64,000 nucleotides of DNA from an uncultured Prevotellaceae bacterium (GTDB lineage Bacteria; Bacteroidota; Bacteroidia; Bacteroidales; Bacteroidaceae), in the NCBI GenBank assembly GCA_900318685.1, contig ONLL01000003.1, positions 62,001 to 126,000 of the forward strand, written 5' to 3'. How positions within the stretch are numbered: position 1 is the stretch's first letter; every line of letters starts with the position of its first letter. A model generated the notes under the pieces. The model did not search any database, was not told the DNA's origin, and worked only from the letters and a program-made list of their open reading frames with translations. Positions 26,705 to 35,067 of this stretch are shown here, piece by piece. The translations under genes and the position numbers were made by a program.

Positions 26705-29677
26705 ATGCGAAAGATTATGCTGCTACTCGAGAAAAAAGGTATCAGAAGAAGTGTGCTGCTAACCATAGTGGCACTGTTGCCAATGCTGGCAGGTGCTGTC
26801 AACTACCGCTCTATCGCTGAGGTTGAGGCGGTGAGTGTGGAGGTGCCGGTGGGCTGTGCGCCGCGCCTGCCCTATCAGGTGTGGGTGAAATATTCCGATG
26901 GATACGGGGAGTACCGTCAGGTGAAATGGCAGAATAGCTCGCTAGTGCGCGAGCAGGCCGAGGCTGATGCCGCGATGACTCCTGTAGGTACGGAATATAA
27001 GGTGCAAGGCTTCATCACGGGTGACAATACGACGACGCAGGGCTATCCTGTGATGGCGCGTGTCAAAGTGACTAACGGTGCCTGGGATGTACCTTCGAGC
27101 AAACCCAAGGCCGAGACGCTGCCGCTGGACAAGGTGAGGCTGGAGGGCGACAACCGCCTGACCTGGAATCGCAACCTGGACATCGACCACCTGCTCGAGC
27201 TCGACGTCAAGCAGCAGCTGTATAACTATCGCGACACCTACGGCCTCTCGACGGAGGGCTATCCTGTGGCCGACGGCTGGGACTCGCCTACGACAAAGCT
27301 GAAGGGGCACGGATCGGGACACTATATGTCGGCGATGGCGATGGCCTATGCCAGTTGTCAGGATGAGGCTAAAAAGAGCCGCCTTCGCCAGAACATCAAG
27401 ATGATGGTCGATGAGCTGCGCAGCTGTCAGGAGCGCACTTTCGTGTGGAACGACCAGCTTGGGCGCTATTGGGAGGCACGCGACTTCGCCCCTGAGGACG
27501 AGTTGCGGCAGTTGCAGGGTACATGGAAGGACTTCGACCAGTATAAGAAGGACTACCGGCAGTATGGCTATGGCTACCTGAACGCTATTCCTGCTCAGCA
27601 TTGTGTATTAATAGAGATGTATCGCGCGTACAATAATGATAATTGGGTGTGGGCTCCCTACTACTCGGTGCACAAGCAGCTGGCCGGACTCATCGACATC
27701 GCCACCTATATCGACGACCGCGAGGTGGCCCAGAAGGCGCTGCTGATTGCTAAGGATATGGGATTGTGGGTGTGGAACCGCCTGCACTACCGCACCTATG
27801 TGAAGAGCGAAGGCAACCAGGAGCAGCGTCGCCAGCGTCCCGGCAACCGCTATGAGATGTGGAACATGTATATTGCCGGCGAGGTGGGAGGAATGGCCGA
27901 GTCGCTGTCCAGACTCTCGGAGATGACCGAGAATGCCGACGAGAAAGCCCGTCTGCTGGAGGCTGCCAGTTACTTCGACAGTCCTGCCTTCTTCGACCCG
28001 CTGTCGCATAATGTCGATGCTATCCGCACGCGTCATGCCAACCAGCACATACCGATGGTGACGGGAGCGCTGCGCAGCTATCGCGGCAACGGCAACCCCT
28101 ATTACTACAATCTGGCACAGAACTTCTGGACGATGATTCAGGGCCGCTATCGCTATGCGATGGGAGGCGTGGGCAATGGCGAGATGTTCCGTCAGCCCTA
28201 CTCGCAGATTACCAGCATGTGTGGCAATGTGACCAGCTGGGGAGGACGCGGACAGCGCCCTGAGCCAACGCTCAACGAGACTTGCTGCGCCTATAATCTG
28301 GCGAAGCTGACGAAGGACCTCAACTGCTTTGATCCTGATGATGCCCGCTATATGGACTACTACGAGCGTGTGCTCTACAATCAGATTGTGGGCTCGGTCA
28401 ATCCCCGCCGCTATCAGACCGTCTACCAGTATGCCGTAGGCCTGAATGCCTCGAAGCCCTGGGGCAATGAGACACCGCAGGAGTCTTGCTGTGGAGGTAC
28501 AGGTGTGGAGAATCACGTGAAGTATCAGGAGGCTGCCTACTTTGTGGGCGATAATACACTCTGGGTAGCGCTCTATATGCCAACAACCGCGGAGTGGGAC
28601 GCTCAGGGCGTAGTAATTCGTCAGGAGTGCGAATGGCCAGCAGAGCACAGTACCCTCCACGTTACTAAATCTCAAACCTCAAACCTCAAATCTCAAGCCA
28701 AGTTCGCGATGAAGCTGCGCGTGCCCTATTGGGCTACTGAGGGCTTCGATGTGAAGCTCAACGGACGGAGCATAGCCAAAAGCTATCAGCCAGGCAGCTA
28801 TGTGGAGATTCCCCGTCGCAAGTGGTCGGCAAAGGATGTGGTCGAGGTGACGATGCCTTTCACCAAGCACCTCGATTTCGGCCCCGACAAGATGGAGCAT
28901 GCTCCCTCCTACGAGAAGGACGGCAAGACCGACTTTACACCGATGTGGACGGGAACGCTGATGTACGGCCCGCTGGTGATGGCTACGACAGGCATCAGCA
29001 ACTGGGACGAGGCTACCGTCGACCTGGCTCCCGACCTCAGCGATGTGACGCTGAACGGAGCTCAGCAGGGAACGGGCGCTGACGCTCATCTCTATACGCT
29101 GACCTTTAAGGGCCGCACGTTCGTGCCCGACTATCAGGCCAACCGCAACACCACTCACTATCTCCGCATGAATATTCCTGCCGACCCGAAGGCCGTCAGC
29201 GAGCTGGCGCGCCAGCAGCCCGACGAGGGTGTTGACAAGTCGGCTCTGCGCGAGCTCCTGCTTGTGGCTAAGGCCCGTAGCGATGAGCAGAAAGCCTGGC
29301 AGGCGCTTGCTGTCAAGGTGCCTGAGTACGCTCCCTGGGCTCCTCATGCCTTTGCCCGTATGACTGAGCAGATGGCTCAGGGCCAGCAGCTGCTGGATGC
29401 TGCCGAAGGCAGCTGCACGCAGGAGGACATCGACAAAGCCACTTCGGCCCTAAATGCCATCGTCAACGCGATGCGTCCGGGCAACCTGCCTGAGCTGGAG
29501 GATCTCGTCGAGCTGAGTGCTCTGCTGGAGAAGGCACGTCAGTTGCCTGAGGGCGACCGCGAGGTGGAGCGGGTCATCAATTATGCCAATATGGTTATCC
29601 GATACGTCAGCGACGGAAGTGGAACGAAGGACATGATAGAGCGGGCTGTGGGACAGTTGCGCGGCATTGTGAAATAA
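26705..29677 (+). CDS. Glycoside hydrolase family 127/146-like (beta-L-arabinofuranosidase)
   Basis: This roughly 990-residue secreted protein has a signal segment (about 1-35), an Ig-like (Big_4-like) domain (about 38-110), the DUF1680/GH127-type barrel (about 150-640) and a C-terminal helical FIVAR-like part (about 845-990). Zinc/catalytic site residues are visible: ETCC (E525, C527, C528) and ESCCGGTG (E593, C595, C596); family members use a cysteine nucleophile with zinc. ATG at 26705 is taken as start. Around residue 655-664 the protein contains KSQTSNLKSQ, encoded by four copies of a 7-base repeat, which looks like an in-frame insertion. The likely substrate is beta-L-arabinofuranoside from plant arabinan or glycoproteins; subfamily not settled. 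Confidence 0.85.
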   Translation: MRKIMLLLEKKGIRRSVLLTIVALLPMLAGAVNYRSIAEVEAVSVEVPVGCAPRLPYQVWVKYSDGYGEYRQVKWQNSSLVREQAEADAAMTPVGTEYKVQGFITGDNTTTQGYPVMARVKVTNGAWDVPSSKPKAETLPLDKVRLEGDNRLTWNRNLDIDHLLELDVKQQLYNYRDTYGLSTEGYPVADGWDSPTTKLKGHGSGHYMSAMAMAYASCQDEAKKSRLRQNIKMMVDELRSCQERTFVWNDQLGRYWEARDFAPEDELRQLQGTWKDFDQYKKDYRQYGYGYLNAIPAQHCVLIEMYRAYNNDNWVWAPYYSVHKQLAGLIDIATYIDDREVAQKALLIAKDMGLWVWNRLHYRTYVKSEGNQEQRRQRPGNRYEMWNMYIAGEVGGMAESLSRLSEMTENADEKARLLEAASYFDSPAFFDPLSHNVDAIRTRHANQHIPMVTGALRSYRGNGNPYYYNLAQNFWTMIQGRYRYAMGGVGNGEMFRQPYSQITSMCGNVTSWGGRGQRPEPTLNETCCAYNLAKLTKDLNCFDPDDARYMDYYERVLYNQIVGSVNPRRYQTVYQYAVGLNASKPWGNETPQESCCGGTGVENHVKYQEAAYFVGDNTLWVALYMPTTAEWDAQGVVIRQECEWPAEHSTLHVTKSQTSNLKSQAKFAMKLRVPYWATEGFDVKLNGRSIAKSYQPGSYVEIPRRKWSAKDVVEVTMPFTKHLDFGPDKMEHAPSYEKDGKTDFTPMWTGTLMYGPLVMATTGISNWDEATVDLAPDLSDVTLNGAQQGTGADAHLYTLTFKGRTFVPDYQANRNTTHYLRMNIPADPKAVSELARQQPDEGVDKSALRELLLVAKARSDEQKAWQALAVKVPEYAPWAPHAFARMTEQMAQGQQLLDAAEGSCTQEDIDKATSALNAIVNAMRPGNLPELEDLVELSALLEKARQLPEGDREVERVINYANMVIRYVSDGSGTKDMIERAVGQLRGIVK
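28667..28698. repeat. In-frame 7-bp tandem repeat in GH127
   Basis: Four successive CTCAAAC/T units run across 28671-28698 and encode SQTSNLKSQ in the GH127 protein. The repeat has no counterpart in the enzyme motif and breaks the surrounding codon style. Confidence 0.75.
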
Positions 29678-29783
29678 AACGTATAAGGTTGCAAAAATAT
29701 GTAAAAATGGCGGGTGATATACGTCAAAAAGTTGCACAATCGCGGCTGTGTGTGCACACAGAGGGCAGTTTTTTGCAAAAAAA

Positions 29784-29815
29784 CTTGCATAAGTGAAATA
29801 ATTTGTGTTACTTTG
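29784..29815 (+). promoter_or_regulatory. Probable promoter of acpP
   Basis: CTTG (29784-29787), 20 bases, TTACTTTG (29808-29815). Both boxes have one mismatch to consensus; spacing is ideal. The start would lie near 29822, about 60 bases before the ATG. Confidence 0.5.
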
Positions 29816-29880
29816 CACCCGATTTGAAAAAATCACCAGAGTAAGAACGTAATTATTAACTCATTTAAAAAAGAAAAATC

Positions 29881-30117
29881 ATGTCAGAAATTGAAAGCAG
29901 AGTAAAGGCAATTATTGTAGACAAACTGGGTGTTGACGAGTCAGAAGTGAAGCCCGAAGCAAGTTTCACTAACGATCTGGGCGCAGATTCACTGGACACC
30001 GTAGAGCTCATCATGGAGTTCGAGAAGGAGTTCGACGTCGCTATCCCCGATGATAAGGCTGAGAAGATTGGCACCGTTGCCGACGCTATTGCCTATATTG
30101 AGGAGAACCAGAAGTAA
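29881..30117 (+). CDS. acpP: Acyl carrier protein
   Basis: This 78-residue acidic protein carries acyl chains in fatty acid synthesis. The 4'-phosphopantetheine attachment is S37 in ADSLDTVE. It precedes fabF and rnc, the standard Bacteroidota order, after a 154-base gap that holds a GC-rich inverted repeat. Confidence 0.97.
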   Translation: MSEIESRVKAIIVDKLGVDESEVKPEASFTNDLGADSLDTVELIMEFEKEFDVAIPDDKAEKIGTVADAIAYIEENQK

Positions 30118-30123
30118 TAAGAG

Positions 30124-30253
30124 CCCCCTAAGTTAGGGGGTTGGGGGTCTGAACAGGCGAAAGTTCTATTCAGACCCTCAACTATATACAATAGGATATT
30201 AGTTTTTGGGCATTTACCTTTGTTCATACCCCCCAATCCCCCTTTGTCAGGGG
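30124..30253. repeat. GC-rich inverted repeat between acpP and fabF
   Basis: The arm CCCCCTAAGTTAGGGGG with trailing TTGGGGGT (30124-30148) is matched in inverse orientation by ACCCCCCAATCCCCC with TTTGTCAGGGG (30228-30253). Each arm can fold on itself and the two pair with each other. A -7 box TACCTTTG is enclosed at 30215-30222. Confidence 0.75.
30215..30222 (+). promoter_or_regulatory. -7 box upstream of fabF
   Basis: TACCTTTG lies in the spacer of the inverted repeat, about 50 bases before the fabF ATG. No TTTG was found at the matching -33 position, so this is only a candidate promoter. Confidence 0.4.
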
Positions 30254-30271
30254 AGCAAAATCTAAAAGTTT

Positions 30272-31534
30272 ATGGAACTAAAAAGAGTAGTAGTAACAGG
30301 TCTGGGCGCAGTCACGCCAGTGGGAAATAATCCCGAAGAAATGTGGAAGAACCTGCTTGACGGCGTGAGCGGTGCAGCACCTATTACAAGTTTCGACACC
30401 ACCTTGTTTAAGACCAAGTTCGCCTGTGAGGTGAAGAACCTCAACGTGAACGACTATCTGGACCGCAAAGAGGCCCGCAAGATGGATCGCTACACTCAGC
30501 TTGCTCTCATCAGTGCCATGCAGGCTGTCGAGGACAGCGGAATGGATCTGGAGAAGGAGGACAAGAATCGTATCGGAGTGGTCTATGGCGTAGGTATCGG
30601 TGGTATCAAGACCTTTGAGGAGGAAGTGTGCTATTATGGTGCACATCTGGACCAAGGGCCTAAGTTCAACCCCTTCTTCATCCCGAAGATGATCGCCGAC
30701 ATCTCTGCCGGTCAGATCTCCATCATGTTTGGCTTCCACGGACCTAATTATATCACGTCGAGCGCATGTGCCTCTTCTTCGAACGCATTGGCAGATGCCT
30801 TCAACCTGATTCGACTGGGCAAGGCTAACGTCATCGTGGCAGGAGGTGCTGAGGCAGCTATCTGCGCCAGCGGTGTGGGAGGCTTCAATGCAATGCATGC
30901 CTTGAGCACCCGCAACGACGAGCCCGAAAAGGCCAGTCGTCCCTTCAGCGCCAGTCGCGACGGATTCATCATGGCCGAGGGCTCCGGCTGCCTCATCCTC
31001 GAAGAGCTGGAGCATGCTAAGGCCCGTGGTGCCAAGATCTATGCCGAGTTCGCGGGTGCAGGCATGAGTGCTGACGCTCATCACATCACCGCCTCTCATC
31101 CCGAGGGACTGGGAGCCAAGCTCGTGATGGAGAATGCGCTGGAGGATGCCGGACTGAAGCCCGAGGACATCGATTATATCAATGTGCACGGTACGTCGAC
31201 GCATGTGGGCGATATCTCTGAGGTGAAAGCCATCAAGGAGGTGTTTGGCGACGCTGCCTACAAGCTGAATATCTCGTCGACCAAGTCGATGACGGGCCAT
31301 CTGTTGGGTGCTGCCGGTGCCGTAGAGGCTATGGCCACGGTACTTGCCGTCCAGAACGATATCATTCCGCCCACCATCAATCATGAGGAAGGCGATGAAG
31401 ACCCGGAGATTGACTACCGTTTGAATTTCACGTTCAACAAAGCCCAGAAGCGCCTGGTACGTGCCGGACTGAGCAACACCTTCGGCTTTGGCGGCCATAA
31501 TGCCTGCGTGGTATTCAAGAAGTATGAGGCTTAG
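30272..31534 (+). CDS. fabF: 3-oxoacyl-[ACP] synthase II
   Basis: This 420-residue condensing enzyme elongates acyl-ACP with malonyl-ACP. The catalytic triad is C166 (SSACASSSNA), a histidine in HGTSTHVGD (about 308) and one in GHLLGAAGAVE (about 344). Length is normal. Its last codons overlap the rnc start by 11 bases. Confidence 0.97.
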   Translation: MELKRVVVTGLGAVTPVGNNPEEMWKNLLDGVSGAAPITSFDTTLFKTKFACEVKNLNVNDYLDRKEARKMDRYTQLALISAMQAVEDSGMDLEKEDKNRIGVVYGVGIGGIKTFEEEVCYYGAHLDQGPKFNPFFIPKMIADISAGQISIMFGFHGPNYITSSACASSSNALADAFNLIRLGKANVIVAGGAEAAICASGVGGFNAMHALSTRNDEPEKASRPFSASRDGFIMAEGSGCLILEELEHAKARGAKIYAEFAGAGMSADAHHITASHPEGLGAKLVMENALEDAGLKPEDIDYINVHGTSTHVGDISEVKAIKEVFGDAAYKLNISSTKSMTGHLLGAAGAVEAMATVLAVQNDIIPPTINHEEGDEDPEIDYRLNFTFNKAQKRLVRAGLSNTFGFGGHNACVVFKKYEA

Positions 31535-32684
31535 CGATATCATTGACCGTATAAAGCTCCCTTTCCGCAAGGAGAAGGAGCTTTTTTCTGCCTTGCACAC
31601 TATCATTGGCTTCTATCCCCACAATATTGAGCATTACAAGGTGGCTCTGACCCATAAGAGCATGGGCCAGAAGGGCGATAATGGCAAGCCGCTGAACAAC
31701 GAGCGGCTGGAGTTCCTGGGCGACGCGTTGCTCGATGCTGTCGTGGGACACATCGTGTATGAACGTTTCAAGGGGAAGCGTGAGGGATTCCTCACCAACA
31801 CCCGCTCGAAGCTCGTCAGCCGCGAGTCGCTGGGGAAACTGGCACAGGAGATGGGGCTTATGGAGCTAGTGCATACAGCTGCCCCCAATCGCTCACACAA
31901 CAGTTATCTTGCAGGTAATGCCTTTGAGGCGCTGGTGGGAGCCATCTATCTGGATCAGGGCTATGATGCCGTGATGCGTTTCATGAAGGGACGCATCTTG
32001 AAACAGATGGTGAACATCGACAAGGTCGCCTATAAGGAGGTGAACTTCAAGTCGAAGCTGCTGGAGTGGACGCAGAAGAACAAGGTCAGGATGGAGTATC
32101 GCATCCTGAAGCAGTCACAGGACGACAAAGGCTCGCCCATCTTCGGTTTCCAGGTGCTCATAGAAGGCGTGGAAGGCGGAAAGGGTCAGGGCTATTCGAA
32201 GAAGGAGGCTCAGCAGGTATCGTCGAAGGAGACGCTGGAGCGTCTGCGTCGCGAGCCGCAGTTTATCGATGCTATCTTCGCAGCGAAGTCCAATCGTACG
32301 AAGATGGAGGAAGAGCCTACGACGGCTGCTCCCAACTTGGAGGAATCGAAAACCGACTTCATCCTCGAGCAGAAAACTGCTTTCACCTCTTCTCAGGAGG
32401 AAACTGTTAAGCCTGAGCGTAAGAAGGATGCCGCACAGAAGGCTGCATCGAAATCAGCCGTAGCACAGAAAGGCGCAGTATCAGATTCTGATGCAGGCCT
32501 CAAAGCAACATCTTCCAATTCAGTTGCTACGAAGGCAACTGAGTCGACTGCCGCAGCAGAGCCCAGCTCGATGGAAGAAGAGGATGAGTTCGATCTGTCG
32601 GACATCTCTCACAACCCTAGGGAGTTGTCGCGTGAGGAGATTATTGCCGCTGCAGAGGCAGCCGCTTTTTCTGACCAGACTTAA
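31524..32684 (+). CDS. rnc: Ribonuclease III with long C-terminal extension
   Basis: This 386-residue protein cleaves double-stranded RNA in rRNA and mRNA processing. The catalytic signature NERLEFLGDALLD lies at about residues 58-70, the second acidic motif in NAFEALVGAIYLDQGY (about 131), and a dsRNA-binding domain spans about 174-245. The remaining about 135 residues are low-complexity, Ala/Ser/Glu/Lys-rich, and end with an acidic-helical segment (DISHNPRELSREEIIAAAEA). Typical enzymes are about 225-250 residues, so the tail is an unusual addition. ATG at 31524 overlaps the fabF stop by 11 bases; the frame is open further up but the family start is here. The 3' end overlaps the convergent GH95 gene by 44 bases. 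Confidence 0.92.
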   Translation: MRLSDIIDRIKLPFRKEKELFSALHTIIGFYPHNIEHYKVALTHKSMGQKGDNGKPLNNERLEFLGDALLDAVVGHIVYERFKGKREGFLTNTRSKLVSRESLGKLAQEMGLMELVHTAAPNRSHNSYLAGNAFEALVGAIYLDQGYDAVMRFMKGRILKQMVNIDKVAYKEVNFKSKLLEWTQKNKVRMEYRILKQSQDDKGSPIFGFQVLIEGVEGGKGQGYSKKEAQQVSSKETLERLRREPQFIDAIFAAKSNRTKMEEEPTTAAPNLEESKTDFILEQKTAFTSSQEETVKPERKKDAAQKAASKSAVAQKGAVSDSDAGLKATSSNSVATKATESTAAAEPSSMEEEDEFDLSDISHNPRELSREEIIAAAEAAAFSDQT

Positions 32685-35040
32685 ACTGCATCTTAGTTCT
32701 CCAACCATTACATACGACGGTCACCGTTCCTGCCTTCTTGGCCTGAATGGTGGCCGTTGTCACTTTTCCGTCGCTCCAGGCGAAGTCGAGCTCATAGCCA
32801 CCGCGAGCACATAGGCCTCTTACCTCACCGTATTTCCAGGCGGCAGGCAGGGCGGGAAGCAGTTCGATGACGCCGCTCTCATGACTCTGGAGCAGCATCT
32901 CGCAGACACCAGCCGTTCCTCCGAAGTTGCCGTCAATCTGGAAAGGAGGATGAGCGTCGAACAGATTGGGGTAGGTGCCTCCGCCAGGACGACGGCGGTC
33001 AGGACCCTGATATTTGTCGGGGCTGACGTAGGTGAGCAGTTTCTGATAGATGTGATAGGCCTGTTCACCCCGGTGGAGTCGCGCCCAGAGGTTGATGCGC
33101 CATCCTGTGCTCCATCCTGTGGTCTTCTCGCCCTTCTGCTCGAGTGTCTTCTCACAGGCATTGAGCAGGGCCTCGTTGTAGGAACAGGCCAGATGATGGC
33201 CGGGATAGAGGGCAATGAGATGACTCTGGTGACGGTGATGAGGGTCGTAGTCGCGCCAGTCGTGGTACCACTCGTTCAAGTCACCTTCCTGACCGATGGT
33301 GTAGGGATGCAGGCGAGGCAGAGCGTCCTCCATCTCGCCGATAATGCTGTTGTCGCCCACCGTCCGCGCTGCCTGCAAGGTGTTGATAAACAGCTCGCGG
33401 ATGATGGCCAGGTCGGCAGTTCCTCCGTAGCAGGTGGTGCCGTGATAGCCTTTGTCGCTGACGTATTCATTCTCTGGCGAGGTGCTGGGTGCCGTGATGA
33501 GCTCTTTCGGATCGTTGGGATTGGGCACGAGCCAGTCGAGGCAGAATTCGGCAGCTCCCTTCATCAGAGGATAGGCCACCTGACGCAGGTAGTCGTCGTC
33601 CTGTGTGAAGAGGTATCGCTCCCAGAGTGTCTCCACCAACCAGGCGCCACCCATCGCCCAGTTCGACCATTCGGGACTTTCTTTCTTCTCGCCCACAGGA
33701 TTTGCCATTGCCCAGATGTCGCTGTTGTGTCCTGACGACCATCCACGGTGAATGCCGTAATAGTTCTCGCTCGTATAGCGTCCGTTCTCGGCAAGAGCCT
33801 TCAGAAAACCGTCGAGGGGCATAGCCATCTCTGCGAGGTTGCAGTTGAAAGCAGGCCAGTAGTTTTCCTCCAGGTTGATGTTGATGGTGTAGTTGCCGCG
33901 CCAGGGTGCCCATTGATGAGGATTCCATAGTCCCTGCAGGTTGGCAGGAACACCTGGGGTGCGTGAGCAGCTGATGAGCATATAGCGGCCAAACTGGAAG
34001 TAAAGCATCTCCAAATAGCGGTCGTTGTTGACATTGCCCGTGTTGTAGCTGCTGAGGAGAGTGCTGGTGGGAACGAACAGGGAGGCATCGTCGTGATAGG
34101 CAGGCGTACTGGAAAGCACGAGGCCGACGCGGGTGAAGAATTGGCGGTAGTCCTGTATATGGCGGGCTCTGACGTCGGTGTAGTTGATGTTCTGCGTGTG
34201 CCAGGCGAGGTCGTTGGCTCTCTCGATGTAGGGCGCTCCCTGCTTCACGGGATGGCGGTCGAAACCGTTGAAGCTGGTGGCATTCACCACCCAGACGGTG
34301 GCTTCCGTGACGTTCTGCAGCTGGAGGGCGTCACCATCGGCAGTCACTTGCCCGCCTTGATGACTGATGCGAAGGATGGTGCAGAAGTGGATGGTCGAAG
34401 TCTCGTCGCCGTCGGCATGTCCCATCATCGTCAGCTGTCCCTGACTGGCTTTCACCTGATGGGGCAGTATGGAGTTGAGGCTCAGCTTCAGGTTGAGCTG
34501 CCCAGGCTGTGATGCCGTGAGACGGATGGCGATGAGGCTGTCGGGAGCCGATACCAGGTATTCGCGGCGGAAGGTGACGCCTCCTCTGCTGAATGATGTA
34601 CATGCGAGGGCCGAGTCGAGATCCAGCTCTCGCCTGTAGTTGTCGTAGGAAGCTGTGCTGGCATCGGTGATGGTGAGCGTGCCCAGTGGCTGGTAGTAGC
34701 TGGAGTTATGACCCTGAACATGAAGCTGCAGCGAGTCGGCCAGCGCGTAGTCTTCGGCAAAGAGCGCCTTTCTTATCTCAGGAATCCATCGGCTTGCTCC
34801 GGCATCCTCCTGACGGTCGATGGGTGAGCCTGTCCAGAGGGTGATGTCGTTCAGCTGGATGATGTCCTCCTTCGGGTCACCATAGACGAGGGCCCCCAGG
34901 CGGCCGTTGCCTATGGGCAGCGACTCCTCAAAGAAGGTGGCTGGGGTATTGAACCATAGCTTCAGGGGCTGCGATGGAATCGCAGCATACAGGACGGCCG
35001 TCGTGGCCATGCCGGTCAGGAGTGATAGTAGTCGTTTCAT
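32641..35040 (-). CDS. Glycoside hydrolase family 95 (alpha-L-fucosidase)
   Basis: This 799-residue secreted enzyme has a signal peptide (about 1-19), the N-terminal beta domain with SLPIGNGRLGALVYG, and an (alpha/alpha)6 barrel. Residues matching those described for GH95 are the asparagines in NINLEENYW (about 385), the acid E in STSPENEY (about 525) and the D in QIDGNFGG (about 695). The family removes alpha-1,2-linked fucose, or galactose in some plant-acting members. The gene starts 27 bases after the stop of the OPT transporter gene and is probably co-transcribed. The 3' end overlaps rnc. Confidence 0.9.
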   Translation of the reverse strand: MKRLLSLLTGMATTAVLYAAIPSQPLKLWFNTPATFFEESLPIGNGRLGALVYGDPKEDIIQLNDITLWTGSPIDRQEDAGASRWIPEIRKALFAEDYALADSLQLHVQGHNSSYYQPLGTLTITDASTASYDNYRRELDLDSALACTSFSRGGVTFRREYLVSAPDSLIAIRLTASQPGQLNLKLSLNSILPHQVKASQGQLTMMGHADGDETSTIHFCTILRISHQGGQVTADGDALQLQNVTEATVWVVNATSFNGFDRHPVKQGAPYIERANDLAWHTQNINYTDVRARHIQDYRQFFTRVGLVLSSTPAYHDDASLFVPTSTLLSSYNTGNVNNDRYLEMLYFQFGRYMLISCSRTPGVPANLQGLWNPHQWAPWRGNYTININLEENYWPAFNCNLAEMAMPLDGFLKALAENGRYTSENYYGIHRGWSSGHNSDIWAMANPVGEKKESPEWSNWAMGGAWLVETLWERYLFTQDDDYLRQVAYPLMKGAAEFCLDWLVPNPNDPKELITAPSTSPENEYVSDKGYHGTTCYGGTADLAIIRELFINTLQAARTVGDNSIIGEMEDALPRLHPYTIGQEGDLNEWYHDWRDYDPHHRHQSHLIALYPGHHLACSYNEALLNACEKTLEQKGEKTTGWSTGWRINLWARLHRGEQAYHIYQKLLTYVSPDKYQGPDRRRPGGGTYPNLFDAHPPFQIDGNFGGTAGVCEMLLQSHESGVIELLPALPAAWKYGEVRGLCARGGYELDFAWSDGKVTTATIQAKKAGTVTVVCNGWRTKMQFKSGQKKRLPLQRQ

Positions 35041-35067
35041 GGGTTCAAGGTGCTGTTGTCGCTTCCG

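Noticed and set aside
30278-31606. Long minus-strand open frame opposite fabF
   Set aside because: fabF has an intact catalytic triad on the plus strand; the antisense frame has no family features.
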